Assembly (NCBI GenBank): GCA_021804105.1
Contig: JAJZKP010000004.1
Coordinates: 1-59,852, forward strand
DNA length: 59,852 nucleotides
Origin: Microcaldota archaeon
GTDB taxonomy: Archaea; Micrarchaeota; Micrarchaeia; Micrarchaeales; CABMGC01
Direction of reading: 5' to 3'
The translations under genes and the position numbers were made by a program. Within the stretch, counting starts at the first letter, position 1. Every line of letters begins with the position of its first letter. Positions 49,400-59,300 of this stretch are shown here, piece by piece. The notes beneath the pieces were generated by a model. That model was given only the letters and a program-made list of their open reading frames with translations, was not told where the DNA came from and did no database searches.

Positions 49400-49456
49400 G
49401 CAATGACACAGCTCTATCAGGTTGCAATCTAGGACTATAAATAATTTACCTGCAAC

Positions 49457-50881
49457 TCAGTTCATAGATGGGGTGCCCCTAAGGCTCTCTACGTAGCTAA
49501 GCATCTGGTAACGTTCCATCTCAGCAGAAAGGCCCTTGAGCGAGAGTGCAAGCAGGTAAATCACATTTTCCTTGAAATCTTCAGGGGTAATGTCTCCCTT
49601 GGCCGTCTGCTGTGCTAGTTCCATAACGCGCTTACCTACCATGAACTGCGCGGCGAAGTTGGGCCTGTATGCTCTTTCGAGAAGGCTCTCTACGTAATCG
49701 TACTTCATCATCTTAAGCATGCTTGCAAGTTGCTCGTCGCTGTTCGTCTCATCTACTACCCTATGCATATACTCCATTGCAAGGGTCATTTGCACTTCGG
49801 GCATTCCCTCATGCTTGTCGAGCAGGTCCAGGAGTACAGCGCGCGAATCCGCGAATTGGGCTTCTGATTCGATCATCTTCGATATAAATTCTGTAATTGT
49901 CTGGTGTACCGGATTATCCTGATCCTCAAGTATGTCATAATCATCAAAGCAGCGTATTATCCTCTTCATGTAGCCCTTGCGCACCTGCTTGGAGGCCATA
50001 AAGGACGCCTCTTCCCCAAGATTTGCATAACCGACCATTATGGGGAGCATTATCCTTGCAAGGGTCTCGCTTTCCGAGTACTCAAACACGGCGCTGCTAA
50101 CAGCATCGCTCGTAGCACGCTGGAGGTATAGGACTGGAGAGGCAAGCAGGACATGCCTGGCATTCTCGTCTATGCCTCGTATCATGCCCATCATGTCCCC
50201 AAGCCGCTCTAGTGCGGTTGTTATGTCAAGCAGTATTCCAGGCATGCCTTTGTATATGGCAAGCTCGGAGAGTATTCTGTCAACAAGCCCGGGATCACCG
50301 GAGACGCGTGCATACTGCTCTACAGAAGCATGGAGCGTGAACATGGCGCCATCATCCAGCGGGCCTAGGGATCTGGAGATGTCCCTGCCGTACTCCTTGC
50401 CAAGTGTCTCAACAAGACCCAGGAATGAAGGTTTTTCCTGTATTTCCCCAAGTGTGTGGTAGAAATATGCCGCACTTGCAATGCTGCTTATGGCTCCGGA
50501 AAACGCGGCCCTATCATCCGCATACGATTTAAGAGTGCGCATGACTACGTCATTGAGCATCCATTCTGAGAGGATGCTTGCACAATCGTGGTCTTCCTTG
50601 CACCTTCCCAAGTTGTCTGGAGTTACGAGTTCGAACATCACAAGCAGGTGCTCCTCGCTTCCAGGAAGACCTCTGTAAACTGCGATGGTCCTTGCAGCAG
50701 AGATCACTGAAGACTCCCTGTTGGTTGATTGGGCCAAGTTTTCCATTACATATAATATCTTATTGTCGTTTCTCTCATCGTTGGTGAGCAGTCTCTCTAC
50801 CGCCATCCTTGCGTCGAACGTGGTTGCGGCCTGTATCCGGTTTAATGCCGCAGTAGACCTCAAGTCTCGCTTGGCCTCCAT
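49457..50881 (-). CDS. Uncharacterised helical protein, paralogue B of a tandem pair
   Basis: Long open frame; likely start MEAKRDLRSTAALN at 50881; similar to 47951-49399. Confidence 0.75.
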   Translation of the reverse strand: MEAKRDLRSTAALNRIQAATTFDARMAVERLLTNDERNDNKILYVMENLAQSTNRESSVISAARTIAVYRGLPGSEEHLLVMFELVTPDNLGRCKEDHDCASILSEWMLNDVVMRTLKSYADDRAAFSGAISSIASAAYFYHTLGEIQEKPSFLGLVETLGKEYGRDISRSLGPLDDGAMFTLHASVEQYARVSGDPGLVDRILSELAIYKGMPGILLDITTALERLGDMMGMIRGIDENARHVLLASPVLYLQRATSDAVSSAVFEYSESETLARIMLPIMVGYANLGEEASFMASKQVRKGYMKRIIRCFDDYDILEDQDNPVHQTITEFISKMIESEAQFADSRAVLLDLLDKHEGMPEVQMTLAMEYMHRVVDETNSDEQLASMLKMMKYDYVESLLERAYRPNFAAQFMVGKRVMELAQQTAKGDITPEDFKENVIYLLALSLKGLSAEMERYQMLSYVESLRGTPSMN

Positions 50882-50988
50882 AAAATCAGAAGAATTGAAA
50901 TGAATCGAATTTGCATCTATAAATAGTTTCTCTACAACAGCGAAGGCCAGCAATGGGCGTGTGGGATAAGTGTTATGGTATTTTATTC

Positions 50989-52278
50989 ATGATATTTCAA
51001 GATCCGATAGAGAAGATGGTTGACTCTACTATAGAGATAGGGCTTACAGTATTCATCATGTTGATAGCAATAGCACAGCTTATCGCGTTAAGGCTAAGGA
51101 TTCCGTATACTCTGATGTTGGTGTTCATAGGCATAGGAATAACGGCTTTCTCTACCCTTGCCCTCAGCCCAGGGTGGATACAGTTCTCAGTAAACCAGAT
51201 AGGCGCTTTATACAACCAGCTGGTAGGCACAGGTCTCTTTGTAGGGCTGATCGTACCGCCACTTCTCTTTGAGGCCATGATACATATACGCAGGAGAGAG
51301 CTGGTAGCGGTGTTCAGGCCAGCCTTAGCACTGGCTACCGTGGGGGTGGTGGTCTCGACGGTGGTGGCAGGCATAGTAGTATGGAAGATTGCAGGTATTT
51401 CCCTTTTTTCGGCATTGCTCTTTGCAGTGATTGTAGCCCCGACAGATACAATAACCATATTGCAAGTATTCAGACGCATAAAGGTTCCGGCAAGGCTTTC
51501 CACACTAATGGAAATTGAAGCTGCCTTCAATGACGCTAGTGCCATAGTCCTTTTTAGCATACTTATCTCTTCGGCAAAGCTGATCGACGCGCTTTCAATA
51601 TTGAATGGCATAGAGATATTCGTATATAATTTCCTGGCGGGCATAGCCATAGGCATAGCGATAGCTGTTGCTGCAGGGCGGATACACGCCTGGGTGAATG
51701 ACAAGCTTGCAGAAACAACGCTTACCATAGTAGCTGTTTATGGATCGTACGTACTCGCCACAAGCATAGGTGCATCTGGACTTATAGCTGTTGCCATAGT
51801 TGGGCTTTACTTTGGCAACAGCACAATGAAACGTGCAGTATCTAAAAGCGTAAAGGCTTCCATACTGTCATTTTGGGAGATAGCTGCATTCCTAGGAAAT
51901 GCTGTCGCATTCATGCTCATAGGTTTTGAGACAAACCTGGTGCTGTTCTTCGATGCGTCATTGCTTATATTGGTTGCCTACCTTGCAACCATAATAGCGC
52001 GAGTAGTTGCCGTATACCCGACATTTGCCATATTTAAGAGGCTTGGAAACGGAATGCCATCTGCTTGGGGCAACATTGCCACCATGGGAGGAGTCAGGGG
52101 GGCCCTTTCCATAGCACTCCTGGCCACGCTTGCAGGAACTGGAATACTCCCCAGTTCCGAATTGTCAGTGATAACGACCATGGTGTTAGGGGTTGTATTC
52201 ATTTCAATAATAGCGCAAGTTCCGATTCTCTCGCGCTATGCCAAGGGCATCTTTGGTAAGAAGACCGATAGTGCATAG
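50989..52278 (+). CDS. CPA1-family Na+/H+ antiporter (NhaP-like)
   Basis: PPLLFEAMIHIRRREL, VIVAPTDTITILQVFRRIKVPARLSTLMEIEAAFNDASAIVLF, MGGVRGALSIALL. Confidence 0.92.
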   Translation: MIFQDPIEKMVDSTIEIGLTVFIMLIAIAQLIALRLRIPYTLMLVFIGIGITAFSTLALSPGWIQFSVNQIGALYNQLVGTGLFVGLIVPPLLFEAMIHIRRRELVAVFRPALALATVGVVVSTVVAGIVVWKIAGISLFSALLFAVIVAPTDTITILQVFRRIKVPARLSTLMEIEAAFNDASAIVLFSILISSAKLIDALSILNGIEIFVYNFLAGIAIGIAIAVAAGRIHAWVNDKLAETTLTIVAVYGSYVLATSIGASGLIAVAIVGLYFGNSTMKRAVSKSVKASILSFWEIAAFLGNAVAFMLIGFETNLVLFFDASLLILVAYLATIIARVVAVYPTFAIFKRLGNGMPSAWGNIATMGGVRGALSIALLATLAGTGILPSSELSVITTMVLGVVFISIIAQVPILSRYAKGIFGKKTDSA

Positions 52279-52436
52279 ACGCAGGTTGAGGCATTGCTGC
52301 TAAACTCGGAGCTTTTTAGATAAAGCTGCGAGTTTTAGTAGGTTTAAGAATATTGGTCAGCTATTCCCGTATGCTCCAGATCGTGTTGGAGATAATCCAT
52401 TGTAGAAGAAACAAATGATACTTTGATTTATGTGTT

Positions 52437-53390
52437 TTGCGTATTTGTTATAATGTGTTTGTTATGATATTCATTCAGGAAGCGATATATAAGAATAAAC
52501 GATCGTCGCCATCTTTAAGTTCGAAGGGTAGACCTAAGGCCCAGTCTGCAATGGAATATCTGATGACATATGGATGGGCTATTCTCATAATAGCAATAGT
52601 TCTAGGTGTGCTCTACTACTTGGGCGTATTCAATGCCACTAATCTGGCACCGCATGCACAGCCAAGTAGTTGCCAGGTCTACAGGCCGAATGGGCCAGGG
52701 AGCCCTCAGTTCCTTTCGCTACAGGGCACATGCGGGCTTCTGCCAACGTATGTGGGTGCATTCGGTAGTGGTTCTGATATATATGGTTCTGTACCCACGC
52801 TGCAAACTGCTACAGGCACGTACGACACAGTTTCTTTCTGGATGTATTGGGCAGGGTCCAGCGGCGAAGTCGTATATGGAGAAGGCGGATCTACAGAGGA
52901 TGGATACACATTGTATTTCCCTAGCTATAACAACTGTTTTGGCTTTAACACAAACCATGGCGACCTGTATGGGGTAAACGCCTTGCCGCTTGCAAACAAG
53001 TGGGTATTTGTAACTGCAGTAATGTACAATGGTGGCTCCTACGTAGGCAATTCCCTGCTATACATAAATGGGGTAAGCCAAGCCCTGACCCAGTGCTCTG
53101 GAACAGCAGAAACCGGATTATCATATACACCATATAACATATCCTATCCAGGCTACTATTTCAATGGAAAGCTTTCTAACTTACAAGTGTATAACAGCTC
53201 GCTATCTGCAAATGACATAAAAGCGCTTTACAATGAAGGTATCGGAGGAGCCCCGCTTGATCTTGAGAATCTAGTTGCATGGATACCTCTCAATGGAAAT
53301 TCGGATGATTACTCTGGTAATCTAAATAGTGGTACGGCAACATCAGTCGCATATACAAGTTCATGGACATCTGGCTATTCTGCGCCTTAA
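52437..53390 (+). CDS. Class III signal peptide protein fused to a LamG/concanavalin-like domain
   Basis: KAQSAMEYLMTYGWAILIIAIVLGVLYYLGVF followed by LSNLQVYNSSLSANDIKALYNEGIGGAPLDLENLVAWIPLNGNSDDYSGN. Confidence 0.8.
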   Translation: MRICYNVFVMIFIQEAIYKNKRSSPSLSSKGRPKAQSAMEYLMTYGWAILIIAIVLGVLYYLGVFNATNLAPHAQPSSCQVYRPNGPGSPQFLSLQGTCGLLPTYVGAFGSGSDIYGSVPTLQTATGTYDTVSFWMYWAGSSGEVVYGEGGSTEDGYTLYFPSYNNCFGFNTNHGDLYGVNALPLANKWVFVTAVMYNGGSYVGNSLLYINGVSQALTQCSGTAETGLSYTPYNISYPGYYFNGKLSNLQVYNSSLSANDIKALYNEGIGGAPLDLENLVAWIPLNGNSDDYSGNLNSGTATSVAYTSSWTSGYSAP

Positions 53391-53491
53391 AGCAATGATC
53401 TGGAGAGCCTTAGATGCAGAGGTACTCTATAACGGTGGGTTCTAAAATAGGATATCTATTGGTGCAAGCATATCGGGGTGCTAAGTCCTAA

Positions 53492-53542
53492 CTCAAGCGC
53501 ATCGCCCGATGCACAAGATGCGCTACAGGCACATCTCCGACA
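53492..53542. repeat. Direct repeat copy A, tRNA-Asn 3'-end-like
   Basis: ctcaagcgcatcgcccgatgcacaagatgcgctacaggcacatctccgaca; nt 53495-53513 identical to 59729-59747. Confidence 0.85.
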
Positions 53543-53552
53543 GTGCATCTTT

Positions 53553-53610
53553 ATAATGTCTTTCAGAGAGGCAATATTTAAATATTTATGTCTTCTATAT
53601 AAGACATTAT
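53553..53610. promoter_or_regulatory. Nested palindromes at the ATPase promoter/start codon
   Basis: ATAATGTCTT (53553-53562) / AAGACATTAT (53601-53610); ATGTCTT (53588-53594) / AAGACAT (53601-53607); AATATTTAAATATT (53573-53586). Confidence 0.7.
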
Positions 53611-54928
53611 GAAAGAGGAGTTCCGCTACGTGGTAAGTGAATGGCTTGCTAGGAAGCTGCCTGAGACCGTAGCGAGAGATGTAAACATAGACCTAAATGC
53701 AGACAAGATAATAGCAATAGCAGGGGTAAGGCGTGCCGGCAAGACCTATCTACTTTTCGACACGATAAAGAAGCTGGCTGGAAGCGGCGTGCCTAGGGAA
53801 AACATGCTTTACATAAATTTTGATGATGATAGGCTGATGGGCCTGGCGAGTGGCGACCTTGATGACATACTAAGCGCTTACTACGAACTGGCGCAGCCTA
53901 AAAAGGATTCTGGCATTTTTTTGTTCTTGGATGAGATACAGAACGTGAAGAACTGGGAGCTGTGGGTAAGGAGAACATACGATTCGAAGAAATGCAGGAT
54001 ATTCATAACGGGATCTAGCTCTAAACTTCTAAGCAGAGAGATTGCCACTTCGCTGGTAGGAAGGAATATAACCTATGTGTTATACCCTTTCTCTTTCAGA
54101 GAGTTTCTCTCAGCAAAAGGCGTAAGGCTAGGGAAGGACATCTTGCATAGCTATGAACGTCATAGAGTAAATGCCTTGGCTAAGGAGTATATGACAAATG
54201 GCGGGTTTCCAGAAACGGCATTTGAAACGGATAGTGAGACAAAGAAGAGGACAATAAGCTCATATTACGATGCAATATTGTACAGGGATATAATAAGCAG
54301 ATATAGGGTTGAGGATGCGAACAGGCTGGAGATGGTCTTCAGATATGCAATTAACACGTATAGCAGCGGGTTCAGCACTGTGAAACTCTACAACTACTTC
54401 AAGAGCCAGAACCTTGGGATAAGCAGGCAGACTATAAGCAATTTTATCAAGTTCGGAGAACAGACGTTCCTCTTCTACCAGCTATTGCAATTCTTTAAGG
54501 GCTTCAAAAGATCCAATCAGTCCAGGAAGAAGTTATATGTTGTTGACAATGCAATAATAACTCTGCTGATATCTAGCCCAGAATACGGAAAATTGCTAGA
54601 AAATATAGTCCTGATTGAACTTCTACGTAGGAAGGAAAGAAACCCGTCTATCGAGCTAAATTACTTAAACAACAAAGAGGGTGAGGTTGATTTTGTAGTT
54701 TCAGAAGGCGGATCTATAAAAGAGCTTATACAGGTGACTTACGAACTTAATCAAAAGAACATGGAGAGGGAACTGAGACCTCTCTTAAGCGCGATGAAGG
54801 AGCTCAAGCCCGAGAGATGTGTGCTAATAACCTTCAATGCCATAGGCAGGGAAACGGTTGTGGAAAAGGGCGTAGAGGCATTGACATTTGTGCAATGGGC
54901 ACTAGGTGCTTACGATAGGAAGCTATAG
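53609..54928 (+). CDS. AAA_14/DUF4143 ATPase
   Basis: Walker A AGVRRAGKTYLLF, FLFLDEIQNVKNWELWVRRTYD, TGSSSKLLSREIATSLVGRNITYVLYPFSFREFL, C-terminal EVDFVVSEGG. Confidence 0.93.
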   Translation: MKEEFRYVVSEWLARKLPETVARDVNIDLNADKIIAIAGVRRAGKTYLLFDTIKKLAGSGVPRENMLYINFDDDRLMGLASGDLDDILSAYYELAQPKKDSGIFLFLDEIQNVKNWELWVRRTYDSKKCRIFITGSSSKLLSREIATSLVGRNITYVLYPFSFREFLSAKGVRLGKDILHSYERHRVNALAKEYMTNGGFPETAFETDSETKKRTISSYYDAILYRDIISRYRVEDANRLEMVFRYAINTYSSGFSTVKLYNYFKSQNLGISRQTISNFIKFGEQTFLFYQLLQFFKGFKRSNQSRKKLYVVDNAIITLLISSPEYGKLLENIVLIELLRRKERNPSIELNYLNNKEGEVDFVVSEGGSIKELIQVTYELNQKNMERELRPLLSAMKELKPERCVLITFNAIGRETVVEKGVEALTFVQWALGAYDRKL

Positions 54929-54947
54929 CTTGTGTCATAGGAGCAGA

Positions 54948-55000
54948 ACTTGAAGGCCATCGCCCGAAGCACAAGATGTGCCACAGGCACATCCCCGACA
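54948..55000. repeat. Direct repeat copy B, tRNA-Asn 3'-end-like, with hairpin GATGTGCC-ACA-GGCACATC
   Basis: acttgaaggccatcgcccgaagcacaagatgtgccacaggcacatccccgaca; aligns with copy A along its length. Confidence 0.85.
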
Positions 55001-55113
55001 AGGAAGTTTTAAATAATGTGTTTTAATTGATGTAAATCGTATAGATTTATTTAAACATATAAGGAACGTACAGAGAAGGTAGGATACTAAAACATATTAG
55101 TATGGTCTGATTT

Positions 55114-55638
55114 ATGGCTAAAAACAAGCATTTAATTTTTACTATAGGCCACTCAACACATAAGCTTAGAGAATTTGTGAGGTTGCTGGACGCATACAAG
55201 ATAAAGGAATTAGTAGATATACGTACCATACCTAAATCTCGGGTCAATCCGCAGTTCAACGAGAAACGACTTGCTGCTGGCCTAAAGAGGCATCGCATAC
55301 GCTACATGCATATGAAAGGACTCGGAGGCCTCAGGCACCCGTTGAAGAACTCAGCCAATACATACTGGTACAATGCGTCATTCAGAGGTTTCGCAGACTA
55401 TATGCAGACCAGCGAGTTCAGAGAGAGTCTCATCGAGCTTATAAGCCTGGCAAAGAAAAGGCAGACGGCCATAATGTGTGCAGAGGCAGTGCCATGGAGA
55501 TGTCATAGATCGCTGATAGCAGATGCACTTCTCGTCAGGGGTGTGGATGTCAGACACATCTTCAGTCCAACCAATTCAAAATCACACGAGCTAACAAAAA
55601 GCGCAAGGGTGAACAGATTGAATATAGTGTATAAATAA
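55114..55638 (+). CDS. DUF488 family protein
   Basis: IFTIGHSTHKLREFVRLLDAYKIKELVDIRTIPKSRVNPQFN...YMHMKGLGGLR...AIMCAEAVPWRCHRSLIADAL. Confidence 0.93.
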   Translation: MAKNKHLIFTIGHSTHKLREFVRLLDAYKIKELVDIRTIPKSRVNPQFNEKRLAAGLKRHRIRYMHMKGLGGLRHPLKNSANTYWYNASFRGFADYMQTSEFRESLIELISLAKKRQTAIMCAEAVPWRCHRSLIADALLVRGVDVRHIFSPTNSKSHELTKSARVNRLNIVYK

Positions 55639-55643
55639 CCGGC

Positions 55644-56081
55644 ATGCAAGAGATAATCGGTGCGTTTATGGATAATGTTGCTGCAACGAGCAAGATGGTA
55701 AAGCTTTACATAGCTACGGGATTCTTGTATTTCGTAATCGGTACGATACTTCTTGCTTTTAGCATGTCAGGCGCAGTCGCTGTAAGTAGAGACCCGATAT
55801 TCATACTATTATTGTATGGCTTTGTCACACAGCTGATTTTTGGCGTTTCGTACATCTTCGTGCCTGGAGTTTCCCGACATAGCGGGGCCAATTACAAGGC
55901 AATAATTGCAGAATACATTCTTCTGAATTCAGGGATAATTGTATTTGAGGGTGTTGCACTTACTGGCCGGAAGGATGTTGTGGTGCTACTTGGAGGTCTA
56001 ATAGCGTTAATTATAGCTGTCCTGCTGCATGCAATTAACATATGGCACACGATAATTGGCAGGAAAAAAGGTACGGTGTGA
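55644..56081 (+). CDS. Small multi-pass membrane protein, unknown function
   Basis: About four predicted TM segments; possible start MDNVAATSKMVKLY. Confidence 0.7.
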   Translation: MQEIIGAFMDNVAATSKMVKLYIATGFLYFVIGTILLAFSMSGAVAVSRDPIFILLLYGFVTQLIFGVSYIFVPGVSRHSGANYKAIIAEYILLNSGIIVFEGVALTGRKDVVVLLGGLIALIIAVLLHAINIWHTIIGRKKGTV

Positions 56082-56385
56082 TTATAACATTATGTCATCC
56101 TGTCCAACGCTTCATTCCTTGCCTTGTCATCTATATAATCGTCAATCAATGGGCATATGTCTCCCTCTCCATCTTATGATGCCCTATCGCCAGCTGCTCC
56201 AGATTCGTCTCCGGTTCATATCTCTGTTCTTTAATCTTGTAAATATTCTGTTTAAATCACACTTATCTTATGGTGCTGCAATACCTGCCCGCCTATCATT
56301 GCCGAACCTTCTTCCAGCCTCTGTTTGGCGTGAGTGGCGTATAGCAATTTAAATGGTTTAGTCGCATATTAGTATAGGGGGTTAG

Positions 56386-59300
56386 GTGGTATTGCCCATA
56401 ACCAGAAAGAGTCCAAACTACATTATTATTCTAATTGCTGCAGTGTCGGTAGCCATAATTGCTGTGTTCCTACTTACAATTAGGTTACAGGGAACACCAC
56501 AGGCAGAAAATCTTAGCATGCCAGACCCTTATACTCATCTTGGCAATGCCTCGTTCGCGCTGGTTGCTCCATATAATGTTTTGTCAGCTAATGGCAGGTT
56601 CGCATCACTGGCAAGCGAGAGATATGATTTCAGGTACACCGACGCAGCGAATTTCACAAGTGTAGAGAACTCCACATTCATAGTAATTGTAGTAAACAGT
56701 AGTAGCGGTGCGTACGCGCAACTTGCAACGAAAGCCATCAATATCACAGAGCTTGACAGTGCTCTGAATTACACAAAAGGCGCAATGATAAGCAAGTATA
56801 ATGTATGGGGTTCCGCACAGACCGTCTTTCTGTTAATAGGATATAATGCAAGCTCGCTTTCTTCAGCTCTGTTGAGTTTTTTTGTTAAAAGCCCTGTCTA
56901 CGCCCCAAAGCAGTTTAGCGTAAGGTTCGTGAATGAGAGCGGCAAGGCACCTGGTGATCCCGTAATGGATGCGGTTCTTGACGGCACTTATGAGCTCAGT
57001 CCACATGACAGCGCACTTCCATACCCCTACAGCTATTACGATAACTTTGCATACCTGATATATTATGCTCCTGTGATAACTTCGATAGTTCCTGGATTTG
57101 AAGGCAACAGTTCAGGTTCTGGATTGCCGCTGTCTGCTCCAATATGCATGCCGCCTCCTCCTCCCCCTGGAGGCGGTTCATCGATGTGCATAGGCGATTA
57201 TGCTGCGATGCCAATGCTGCAGGTAGGAAGTGCGCCCCCTTTACGTCCGCAGTGGAGCTATGATACTGGAGACTGCGAGTTCTTTGGCATAGATGACTGC
57301 ATAGATGCTGAGGGCTGGGCTGCTTCGGGCCTGAACCCGCAGCTTCCCTACAGAGAGATACCAAGCGTCTACTTCGGAGTCACTTTTACTGGAAGCCCTG
57401 TTCCTCCTTCGATGGATGGCACATTTGGCCCCGTGTCGGACAGCCTCCCAATCACCTGGTGGGTTTATGGGCCGAGCTCGTTCGGAGAATCGACCGGAGG
57501 GTTTCAATCAAGCCTATCTGGGGTTATGAACGAGTCTGAGACTGCGCTGCTGATCAACGCAGGCGTTGATATGTTCTCTGCACCCATAGGCGAAACCCCA
57601 GTCGGCAATTTTACCGTATACAACGCAACAAACTCCTCTTCTACGTATTCGTGCGGCAGCGAAATATGCGGGATGAAATTCAACTACACCATATACGCGC
57701 TCCTTAACATATCATCCACGATACCAGGGGACGCATCGGTGGCGTCTCCGCGGGGATACTCGCCAAACCCGCAGCTTAACTATTCGCCTGTGCTGGAACC
57801 TGTGTCGCTCTCCACGCCCAAGATTGTGAAAACCTCTGCGCAGACATACTACTTCAGTTACTGGAGTGTCTACTCCGAGCTGGCAGGCAACCAATACTAC
57901 AAAAAATACAGCACGTCAAATATAACATTCCAGCTTATAGGGCCCACGCAGGCCAGGGCTATATACACAACAAATACTACTGCGGCCAACGGCCCTGGCA
58001 ATGTTATAATATACAGTGATTATATTCCTATGTTCCAGTTTGGGTCATGTTCTAACAACCCTGCAAACTGCACAAAGTATGGGAGTTATTACCGGATACC
58101 AAATGTCTCTGTGTCCATATCGATACCTGGGGGGAAGGAGGTATTTTCAGGAGCCACAAACGCAACGGCAATGGCAGTTACTGGAAAGCTTGCAGGCGGG
58201 TGCTACAATATCGCAGTCTCTAAGCAGGGTTACAATCTTTTCGCAGATCCGAATCCGCTATGCGTCAACGGCGTAACATCGTTGTTCCTAGTCGATACGG
58301 ATCCCTATATATTTGATATAACGTGGCCTTCATCATATCCGTATGCACTTGCGCCTGTCAACGGCACTATACCAATTAACGTATCCGTGCGCTACGCCAG
58401 CACCGGTGCATCTGCAGGAAATTCCTCGAGGTATCTGTATGCACACACCACTTCAGGCGTAATGGAAGGATACTCTTCTGGGCGCATAGTAAACGGCTAT
58501 TCAAACCTCTCAGCAAATGGAACTGCAGACTTTTTGTGGGAGGTTGGCAAAACTCCAGGGATGCACGTGATAAACTTTACAATCGGCGTGGGATGGCCCA
58601 TACTGTCGGAATCCTACTCTATGCCGGTGGTTGCCTATTCCGGCAATTATTTGAGGACAGAGTTGAACATAAGCCTTTCAAATACAACAGAATACGCTTC
58701 TCCGGGAGAGTCTTTCGCTGACAACATAACCGTAAGACTGTGCAGAACGTATCTTATTTCAAACAGGTCGCTGCCCTGTATGCCCTTAATGCCGTATGCT
58801 TCAAACATGTCTTTGATATACGTGAATGACAGGCCGGCCAACACTACTGCAGTATTTGTACCGGATCCAGCCCCTGCAAATTCAGAATCATTAAGCGACA
58901 TGGCATCCTTACGTATATCTCTAGGCAGTGGTGTGCGAAATGGCCTGTATGTAGCCAGGATAACTTCAGTTATGCATACTTCCAATGCAACATACAATTC
59001 AACTGTGCCGCTGCTGATATATGTACCTAAAAATACATCTGCGAACAACAGCACGACAACCATACCGCCAACAAGTATATCAACCACAACAATACCTATT
59101 GTTTCAGGATATGGGGCGCTTAACATAAATGTGTTTTTCAATGGCGCTCCTGCCCCTGCTGCTGAAGTAGGTGCATTCTCGCCAGGCATACAAACTTACA
59201 GTGGATGGTACACTAATTCGAACGGCGAATACTATACTGGATATATAATACCACCTGGCAGCTACGAGGTTGATGGCACCTATCACAATATAACCAATAG

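Noticed and set aside
57151-57176. GC-rich inverted repeat CCGCCTCC...GGAGGCGG as a possible terminator or attenuator
   Set aside because: Explained by codons for the Pro6-Gly3 linker within a continuous coding frame
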